DNA from: Leishmania infantum JPCM5
Lineage: Eukaryota; Euglenozoa; Kinetoplastea; Trypanosomatida; Trypanosomatidae
DNA length: 64,000 nucleotides
Reading direction: 5' to 3'
NCBI RefSeq assembly: GCF_000002875.2
Contig: NC_009420.2
Location: 1,102,467-1,166,466 of the forward strand
The notes under the pieces: model-generated
The model's input: the letters and a program-made list of their open reading frames with translations, nothing else
Told to the model about the DNA's origin: nothing
The model's database searches: none
Program-made: the position numbers and the translations under genes
Part shown: positions 58,101 through 64,000 of the stretch, piece after piece
How positions within the stretch are numbered: position 1 is the first letter of the stretch
How the letters are laid out: every line of letters begins with the position of its first letter

Positions 58101-58554
58101 TGTTTGTCACGTCGTTTGCCGCGTTGCCAGGCAGGGCGGTGGCACCGCCCTGAACGAAGTTCAAAGTCGTCACCGTGCTGGTTCCAGGCGCGCCGCTGTA
58201 AGCCGTGAATCCAAAGCCGGTGCGGCTCTCCGGTAGTGGTGCTGTGACGGCCGTCGAGGTGCCGCTGCGGTTTAGTCTATGAAAACTGCCCGCGCTGACA
58301 CCCATACCCGCCTCTGGTGTGACTGCCGTTGCGGTGGGGCTGAAGGAAACGAGTGATGATGGCCGCCGAGCTCCTCCTCGGTCGGAGGTGGCTTCGTCAT
58401 CCGTGGCCCTGTGAATGTCGTTCAGGGCGGCCCCACTGCCGTAGATGCGGTCCTGGTCCATGAGGCGTCGATTGACCGAGCAGAGCTGCTCGAGCTCCCC
58501 GAGCGCGGTCTCCCACTTCTGCAGGTGCTCCTGCACCGATGGTGCACTGCCCAT
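55117..58554 (-). CDS. N-myristoylatable protein with four degenerate phytochelatin-synthase-like (papain-fold) units
   Basis: 1145 residues from the ATG at 58554. The AG at plus 58571-58572 after a strong pyrimidine tract puts the mRNA end 16 bases before this ATG; the frame to 58800 lies outside the mRNA. MGSAPS fits the N-myristoylation rule (Gly2, Ser6). After a disordered stretch to about 185, four units of roughly 200 residues follow. Each has a small-residue helix in the position of the phytochelatin synthase catalytic-Cys helix (FGAAAVALSYLLGG near 198; HIVGVAWAMHLLAG near 480). Each then has a strand and turn like the His/Asp region (QWCVLAGYDQEMQTAVLIDA in unit 2; HPFGALGIVVGYDAGLGSV in unit 3) and closes with L-x-x-A-M and R/Y-G-F/V (LFKAMMTAKEGHRARGFIRV; LHKAMTGNGYLIFSK; RTRGVLLVSR; SPYGFVQFKR). 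A complete Cys-His-Asp triad is not evident. It is likely a non-enzymatic membrane-linked scaffold; the fold call is by eye. Confidence 0.7.
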   Translation of the reverse strand: MGSAPSVQEHLQKWETALGELEQLCSVNRRLMDQDRIYGSGAALNDIHRATDDEATSDRGGARRPSSLVSFSPTATAVTPEAGMGVSAGSFHRLNRSGTSTAVTAPLPESRTGFGFTAYSGAPGTSTVTTLNFVQGGATALPGNAANDVTNRSAGSASVGQQQSKHTRQQVLEIRKARMSLFRSYEAENPDALTDLMQCSHFGAAAVALSYLLGGDANCKDRRRRVTLEDIFFATQSPLHMLHSGSPHLPIMTGIIREFLDVDNRFKGDYSLEAVHLDVSPTMGQVELGPNEVGDRQTRMQLPEFQRLITQDCEEETQAIRIVNYDPYVLEQAMLVDAFEDEDELNSPLATSVLGPNPHHMERQYSPRNEGAYAAVVDVRNAVQLMVTIAEGVVNDSLHVKLKEVPVASLFKAMMTAKEGHRARGFIRVFKKELNPEFTTDEIKTFWTPELRSGKVLGTTQLGTNAVAISHHISPHIVGVAWAMHLLAGVRPGTHGYGNGLPVSDIIRTMKLPAEVFVDGVLPLEQVYEYAAGYVQRSKRDVDVHLYPVLTKIFREDAVPTISVFDLESILINVKDANADPECPEHVMVIMYNACVAHNVLYIVEEPQWCVLAGYDQEMQTAVLIDAHPKTFSHTWSCPLDRLHKAMTGNGYLIFSKRSKNPVSRRVGAPATMAPTVESRLELVERQHELSSSWEGKTAFAVPKAFTFPSLPVMPTMVAMTCTRLGVATTFDDVVQRLPFEISALVIRNLTLEIMHVCLTQYLRVVGLQDEVQVKAYHGESNADGFLTLQLPQLEELIQTSLDGNHVLLLHFDASRLLVNGASHPFGALGIVVGYDAGLGSVRVADANPNSFLREWSAPLLEVFESVLDSDVTRKHRTRGVLLVSRAAVAEGAAGPVFAPPCSRPFRLELLPVLNVFLVSPSPHFQGMSFAFSQLGYYYSPEEIFYEAYLKTMDDQRRRGSQAFAWRDVEVSLSIINKKIDASFMAEGCRKFLESRNGHQSGTQETISVQVLEDIDVDEELDELLEKSTRSSDTVLLLNYDVLRTHQLSNLGRSVATVKSYNKEKQLVELWDAEYAVFGLSFVVTKQQLIEMGDLENVGSSPYGFVQFKRVAAGAAPKKLGLMSAPSTLEEEAELEAAAAAAGVK

Positions 58555-58570
58555 GCTTGCCGTGTCGTTG

Positions 58571-58612
58571 CTGAAATGCCAGGGGGGGAGGGAGGGAGGG
58601 AGGGGGTTGCCA
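58571..58612 (-). promoter_or_regulatory. Spliced-leader acceptor for the phytochelatin-synthase-like gene
   Basis: The minus strand reads a C/T tract (plus about 58585-58612) then GGCATTTCAG; the AG is plus 58571-58572. It fixes the start at 58554, giving the MGSAPS N-terminus. Confidence 0.65.
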
Positions 58613-59437
58613 CTGAGCAGGGAGCGGGAAAGAGAGGGTGTCGCCGTCTCTGTGCAAGTACGCATGCGCACGCAGTGGTCGTGGTGGTGACTTCCAGGAG
58701 GCCACCAATAAACATCGAAAAAACAAAAAGAAGAGACGAAAGTAAAACGCCGTAAAAACTGCGCTTGCCGTTCTCTGCGTGCGTGTGTGTGACTGTGCAC
58801 CCTTCTGCGGTCTCACGAGAATGGCATTCTACTGAGTGACAGTGCGCATGCAGGCACAGAGAGATGTGATGCAGCGGAGGGTGTGGGGGGGGGCAGGCAG
58901 GCCCACACAACCACAACACCGTTGGAGAGATGAAAGACCAACGCAGTAACGCCGACAGGAAATGCATAAGCAGGGGCGCAGAAGTAGAAGGGCAATACGG
59001 AAGAGGAGATGCAAGGTCACTTCGTCAGGAGCGACAGAGGGCGAAATATGCGAAGAGAGTCAGAAGGTGAGCAAGCTGGAAGCAGCGCTCTGCAGTGGTG
59101 TGGCAGCTATCGATGAATGTGACGATACCAATGACAGGTGCTTTTTTTTTGTGCCGGAGGCGACACTGCGACACACCGCTGAAGGGGTTTTCTCTTTCTC
59201 ACCCCCTCTGCTTGGACTTTACTGCACCACGAGCCGCAAGCGCACGGGAGCAGATAAAAAAACGAGAGTGCACCGAAACACACAAATACGCAGACGCCCC
59301 AAAGAGAGAGAGAGACACTGGGCGCGTAGTGGGGGGTCGAGAAGCGGAGATAGAGAGAGTGATGGGCATCCCAGAGCGGGAACTGACCGGAAAGGGTGAG
59401 CTTTACCACAGTGCCACTCCTTGTACCCTTCGCGCCC
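58613..59437. other. Spacer between the phytochelatin-synthase-like and coiled-coil genes
   Basis: About 0.8 kb, A/G-rich on the plus strand, with short G and T runs. No gene is seen; minus frames 58813-59020 and 59107-59460 have no motifs. Confidence 0.45.
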
Positions 59438-59716
59438 TCAGCAGCACTTACTATCGTCACACTCTACGAGAGCACATAGCCCTTGAGCGATGATGTCGGT
59501 GTGCTGGCTTGCGGACAACGCAGTGTCGGTGCCGCGACTCTTGCCGAATTGCTTGCAGAGCTCCTCCTCCTCTCTCTCGAGGGCTTCCGTGTCCTCCTGC
59601 ATATAATTGAGGTCCTGCTGCAGCTTGGCGAGTGTGGCCTGGGCCGCCTCTACCTCTTGTGCGTTGCGGGCACGCAGTGCATCAAGTTGAGCTTGCAGCT
59701 CGGCTACGGTGCTCAT
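59438..59716 (-). CDS. Short coiled-coil protein, unknown
   Basis: 92 residues from the ATG at 59716 (MSTVAELQAQLDALRARNAQ). The frame extends to 59734 only through a GTG. Residues 3-55 form a near-continuous coiled coil with Leu/Ala at heptad positions (ELQAQLDALRARNAQEVEAA; then LAKLQQDLNYMQEDTEALER), followed by EEEELCKQFGKSRG. The tail has a few cysteines and ends DDSKCC. A C18 tract followed by CTCTCAG on the coding strand (AG at plus 59854-59855) gives a 137-base 5' UTR with no upstream ATG, which supports a real gene. No family could be named; small structural or adaptor proteins look like this. Confidence 0.65.
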   Translation of the reverse strand: MSTVAELQAQLDALRARNAQEVEAAQATLAKLQQDLNYMQEDTEALEREEEELCKQFGKSRGTDTALSASQHTDIIAQGLCALVECDDSKCC

Positions 59717-59853
59717 GAGTTTGTTCGTCGTCACGGTGTACCTTCAGACTTCTTTTTTTTTTTCGCTAATTTTTAATGAAGGCTCCGTAGGAAGGGGGTG
59801 ACAGGCAATCCGAAGAAATGCGAGATGGGTGGCGTTGTGTGTGGTGTGTGTGT

Positions 59854-59876
59854 CTGAGAGGGGGGGGGGGGGGGGA
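59854..59876 (-). promoter_or_regulatory. Poly-G (plus) / poly-C tract and spliced-leader acceptor for the coiled-coil gene
   Basis: Plus-strand G run of about 18 at 59858-59875. On the coding strand this is a C homopolymer leading into CTCTCAG; the AG at plus 59854-59855 is the likely trans-splice site. Confidence 0.55.
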
Positions 59877-62800
59877 GTAAACTGCAGTGCAGAGCGAGGC
59901 AGCAGGGCGAAAGGCACGAGTAAAAAGGGGCCAGTGAAAGAGGGAGAGGATGTCACCAGAGAGGGTGTCGAAAAAGCAGTGGTGCACCCTCGAGGGGCGT
60001 CGACACCTCCATCCCATCTGAGCACGCACAGAGAAAGACACCTTCGCAGGCGCAGACCACGCCGCACCAGAGCGAGCACAAGAGGAGGCGCTGCCTTCCA
60101 ACGCACACTAAAACCTGTAAGAAACCGTCGAAATCGTCTAGTCCTGGGAATACGGCCGCCGCCGCAGCACTCGATGACCGCCACGGCCCGTTCCCGCCTC
60201 CCTCAAATACGCCTTTCTTCTCACTCCTCCTCGAAGTCCCTACGCGTCAGATGAGCCGAGGCTATTGATCAAGTTTGTTTTCACGTATGTGACCCGTGCC
60301 ATAGAGAATATACGCACCCGCGCATACACGAAAAAAATACGAGCGTGCACGCGTGCGTATGCGTGTGTGCCAGAGCGTCTCTAAAGGTGTCCTAGGCGCA
60401 TCGTTGCTCATCATGTAGAAAGGAGGAGGAGGGGGAAGGGAGGCAAGTGGCGAAGAGGGTGTGGCGTGGCTGTGCTTGAACAACCACTCCTCCACACCGC
60501 AACTCAAACACGGCAGCGTTCTGGCAGCACTGCACCGGCCTCGTGGTGATACTCACTCACAGAGAGAGATGCATGTACACTCACACAAACAGTCACCAAA
60601 CAACAACATCTCAGATCACTGCACTTAGCGACGAAGGTATGAAGAACGTAGAGAGAGGGGGAGGGGTGTGACCAGGAGAGAGGGAGAGGCAGGTAGAAGA
60701 AGTTTCTCCCTCTTCTATCTGCCCCTCACCGCCCATCCCTCGTGCCCCCGCCCTCCCCTCACGAAACCGACCTCTCCGCTTGGAAATGTGATCTTCCCTA
60801 CACGCGCAGACATCACACAGAGTACCACGCTTTGCATGGCCGCAGAACCTCACACACGTACCCACCCACCCAATCATACACTCAAAAGAGCCACGGGCGC
60901 CCGTGCCCTTGCTACGGAGCGAGGGAGAGAGACAGGAAATAGACACAAGGAGAGGAGGCAAAAGGAAGAGGACACGTAGACAACGGGTGCATGCGGAGAA
61001 CGGCTGCATGACAGCTTGTAGGCTTGAGAGGGACTTGAGCGGAGATGTAGGTCTCCGCCGTTTCGCCATGAGCAAGGGTGGGTGGGTGGGGGGAGCCAGG
61101 GCCTTTTCTGGAGCATTCTTGTAGCATGTGCACCAGATTCAAAGTGCTGCGATGCTGTGTGGGCGTGCAGTGCAGTCAACAAGACTGCAAGCGAGAGAGT
61201 AGGAGCGACGGCGACTCAGCAGGCAAACGTGCTCGTGTCACCGCACGCGCAATCGAATACAGTGTCGGTCACTGTCCCTTATATTGCACGCTTGCTTAAA
61301 ATTTGTCTTCGTGTTTTTTTTTTCTGAAGTTCGTTTCGCACCGAGTGGTGGGCTAGCCCAGCATGTAGTGCAGATACCGAAACATTTGGAAGAGGGATCG
61401 AATCAAACGAGGAACAGAGAGAGAGAGCGAGTCATCGTTGAAAGTGCCTGCGTTCCAATAACGTGTGTGCGCGCGCGCGGAATGGGACAAAAAAAGGAGG
61501 AGCGCGCGCCCCAAGAGTATCAACTGAGCATACGTGTGTATTGGGGCAAGACCAACGATACAAAGACAAACATCCACAAATAAAACACCGCCAGACGAGC
61601 AGCACGGAAGTAGGCAGAGAAACACGGGAAAACAAACCATGGGAGAAAGCAGACAAACTCACATGCACACATCCGAAGAAAGAACGGCACAAAGCAAACA
61701 ACAGTCGTAACGATACCCGCCCACCCTCTCTCCGTTCCCACACCCACGCACACAAGCACGCATACACGACAAGAGAGACACATGAAAAACGACGGAGCCT
61801 CGTAAGCGCAAGACACACACACACACACAAAGGGAAGGGGATAAAGGAGGCACATGCGCGCATGCAGAGACCTATAAAGAGCCGTTCACATGCACGTCGT
61901 CCAAAACTGGCGGTAGCCTCACATGGCCCATCAATGCAAACCATGAAAGCATACATAAAGGCAGAGCAAGAGACGGAAAACAAGAAGAGAGCCGAGAGAT
62001 ACGTCAATCCGAACGAGAATGGCAACAAAATAAGAACACACACACACAGGAAAAGAAACGCAAAGACACAGAAGACGTAAAGGCAGGGAGGAGGGGGATA
62101 TGGGGCGTAGGAGAGGGCAATACCTGTACATCAAATCACGCGCTCCCTGACAGCTAAGTGAAAAAAAAAACGATTACATTCGTGAGAGGAGAGCGATGAT
62201 GATGATGGGGAGGGAGGAGGGGGACGTGTGTGTGTGTGTGTGTCCGTTGGTGGGCCGGAGGAGCGTTGCGGAAGCCAAGCGAAGGCGGTTGTATCGCTCT
62301 CACCTTCACGGTGTGTGAAGACAAAGAAGAAAACGAACCGCGAGAACAAGCAATTAGACCAAGGCAAGGCATACGCGGACACACATACAAGCGGGAAAAA
62401 GAACGAGAAAAAACGTCGCACACGGTTTACGCACAGCCAAGCGAAAGTGTACATAAGCATATATACATGGTCATGCCACTAGACAAAAATAAGATAGCAA
62501 AAGGGGTGCACGGTATCTTGAGTAAAGATGGGATTGGGGGAGGGGGAGGGGGACTGCTGTGCACACGTCCACTATCCAGGCAACCCGAGGCGGCACTCAA
62601 GACGTGGGGAAGGAAGAGGGGGAGAGGGGAAATAAAAATGAAAGGAAACGCACCCGCACAACGAGCCATGTCTCTTGGGGACTACGATGAGGTACACTCA
62701 AAGATGGCCACCGAGGTACAAATACATACACGCATTTAACCCCGACTACCGATGTGATACACAGGCCCGGTGCCTTCTTCCTCTCGATCTGGCACACGCA

Positions 62801-62972
62801 CGCATACAGATACGCCATCCTGCACGCTCGGAGAGAGCAAGCGTGGAGACTGATGCGGTGGGGGGGGGTTAGTAGGGATGGCAACGGCAAGAATAACGAC
62901 CATAAGAAAAGAGCAAAGGAAAAGCGAGCAAACAAAATAGCATCCACTAGGTTGAGCAGAGCCCACCCGTGA
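59877..62972. other. 3.1 kb gene-free spacer
   Basis: Low-complexity, A/G/C-rich on the plus strand, with (CA)n at 61815-61830, (TG)n at 62227-62243 and many short A and G runs. Frames on the minus strand (59744-60184, 60611-61075, 61432-62043, 62597-63073) are Cys/Leu/Ser/Val-rich translations of this DNA, overlap plus-strand frames and show no motifs. It probably holds the long 3' UTR of the SPRY-like gene and the 5' region of the coiled-coil gene. No RNA gene was recognised. Confidence 0.5.
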
Positions 62973-63755
62973 CTAGTAGAGACAGTCGAACGCGTGGGCT
63001 GGCTCGACAAAGGCACCCATGCACCCACTCTGGATGCTGCGATTGGCCATGTCACACCCGGAGATGCCCACACAGGGGTATACAGTGTTGCCCTTCAACC
63101 CACTCTGCTCATCCAGCATCATGCCCACGTACTTGCGGTCCATAAACATTTGCACTGCACCGGCGTCGGTGTCCACTACGAAGGAGGCAACGCCGCCACT
63201 GATGGGCACGAAAAGACGCCAGAAACTGTGCTTCTCCACACCGTTCACGAACACCTTCGAGGTTTGTAGATCCATGTAGGCCTCCCAACGCTTGCTAGGT
63301 AGCGTAGGAACGGCGCCAATGGCCTGCAGAAAGCTCGGCTGCGCCGGGTTTTGGTCCAGCAGCGACTCACTCGTCTCCGAGTCCATCGCAACAGCCTTGC
63401 CGAACTCTATGTTCTGCAGATCTTCATCGCTGACGTAAACGCAGCTGGTGCAGAAGCCGACACGGCTGTTGTCGGTGTTGATGCGGTAGGAGAAGAAATA
63501 TTTGCCTGTGTTTGGCCGCATCGCGAGATCGCCAATGACAGGGCGGTACGGCAGCTCCCCACCGCCCTTGTGCCAAACGCTGTTGCCCTTGATGGTGTAG
63601 ATGGGGCAGGCCTGAGTCCAATCAAAGGTCACACTCTTGACGCTCGCCGGCGTGGCGGGTACGTAAGGGCTTGGCGCAGGGTCTTCAATGGACTTGCGCG
63701 CCTCGCTCGGCCGGTGGCTCGAGAGAGGCTTCTTGACTGCAGGCATCCTAAACAT
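62973..63755 (-). CDS. SPRY/B30.2-like domain protein
   Basis: 260 residues from the ATG at 63755 (MFRMPAVKKPLSSHRP; a second ATG lies three codons on). A pyrimidine tract followed by GTTAG (AG at plus 63790-63791) is a fair splice site 34 bases upstream. After a basic, Ser/Pro-rich N-terminus of about 45 residues comes a beta-rich domain. It includes TGKYFFSYRINTDNSRVGFC, equivalent to the strand of SPRY domains that ends in V-G-x-C/W, and DTDAGAVQMFMDRKYVGMML followed by KGNTVYPCVGISGC, the D-x-x-x-G-x-x-x-F-x-D/N and L-Y-P-x-V pattern close to the end of SPRY domains. SPRY domains bind partner proteins, so an adaptor role is likely. The neighbour upstream is beyond the right edge. The domain call is by motif only. 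Confidence 0.7.
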   Translation of the reverse strand: MFRMPAVKKPLSSHRPSEARKSIEDPAPSPYVPATPASVKSVTFDWTQACPIYTIKGNSVWHKGGGELPYRPVIGDLAMRPNTGKYFFSYRINTDNSRVGFCTSCVYVSDEDLQNIEFGKAVAMDSETSESLLDQNPAQPSFLQAIGAVPTLPSKRWEAYMDLQTSKVFVNGVEKHSFWRLFVPISGGVASFVVDTDAGAVQMFMDRKYVGMMLDEQSGLKGNTVYPCVGISGCDMANRSIQSGCMGAFVEPAHAFDCLY

Positions 63756-63789
63756 TTTCTTGCAAGAAAGGATCGCGCAAAGTGGAGGG

Positions 63790-63815
63790 CTAACAAGACC
63801 GGGACAGAGAAGATA
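63790..63815 (-). promoter_or_regulatory. Putative spliced-leader acceptor for the SPRY-like gene
   Basis: The minus strand reads CTTCTCTGTCCCGGTCTTGTTAG; the AG corresponds to plus 63790-63791, 34 bases before the ATG at 63755. Confidence 0.5.
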
Positions 63816-64000
63816 GGTGCTGAGTTACACAGAGAGCGAGCGAGCTATCGAGGAGGGGGCGATCAAAATCGTCTGTTCACTGAGATGGTGATGCTCAATG
63901 AAGGGGGCAGTCTCTTAAGGCTGCCCTTTCCCTTGGAAATTCGTATGCACACCTCCAGCGCCTCAGCTCAAGCCCTTCTTGTATGCCCGTATCTTGACTC

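Noticed and set aside
59717..59734. Six-codon extension of the coiled-coil protein.
   Set aside because: It begins with GTG; the ATG at 59716 is the first in the predicted mRNA.

Overview
The window reads as nuclear DNA of a trypanosomatid, most likely Leishmania or a close relative (Leishmaniinae). The reasons are as follows. Every credible gene is intronless and lies on the minus strand, head to tail, as in one polycistronic transcription unit running right to left. The genes are GC-rich and separated by long low-complexity spacers. Several starts are preceded on the coding strand by a polypyrimidine tract and an AG, the expected spliced-leader acceptor. Four nearly identical interspersed elements have the layout of Leishmania SIDER retroposons. 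Two products (a SPO11-like protein and a candidate KKT14 kinetochore protein) fit kinetoplastid biology. No tRNA, rRNA or CRISPR array was recognised.

Layout, left to right (transcription is right to left): 1-2350, transportin (karyopherin beta), cut by the left edge; 2351-9031, a 6.7 kb gene-free block with one SIDER copy (2684-3128) and, at about 4541-8940, DNA of strikingly odd composition; 9032-9490, D-aminoacyl-tRNA deacylase; 10022-13306, a large putative mitochondrial protein; 14295-14739, SIDER; 15117-15593, SSAT-like GNAT acetyltransferase; 15594-19362, gene-free; 19363-21204, MFS nodulin-like transporter; 22187-22447, a possible small gene; 22807-23251, SIDER; 23622-23969, a small secreted cysteine-rich protein; 25377-27617, an Arg/Ser/His-rich disordered protein; 29199-30680, SPO11; 31359-39446, a 2695-residue protein made of seven NDK-like units; 40778-43405, a Bub1-like pseudokinase (candidate KKT14); 43986-45923, a degenerate AAA+-like protein; 46722-47126, truncated SIDER; 47574-49349, a multi-pass membrane protein; 50217-53480, a DEAH-box splicing helicase; 55117-58554, an N-myristoylatable protein with four phytochelatin-synthase-like units; 59438-59716, a short coiled-coil protein; 59735-62972, gene-free; 62973-63755, a SPRY-like protein.

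As usual in trypanosomatids the genes do not form a functional operon: they are co-transcribed but unrelated. A recurring theme is enzyme folds that appear to have been duplicated or decayed into non-catalytic modules (seven NDK-like units, four phytochelatin-synthase-like units, a Bub1-like pseudokinase, an AAA+ without a Walker A). The three SIDER copies that lie behind a gene sit 371-448 bases after its stop codon, where such elements are known to act on mRNA stability or translation. All domain calls come from reading motifs by eye; no search was run.
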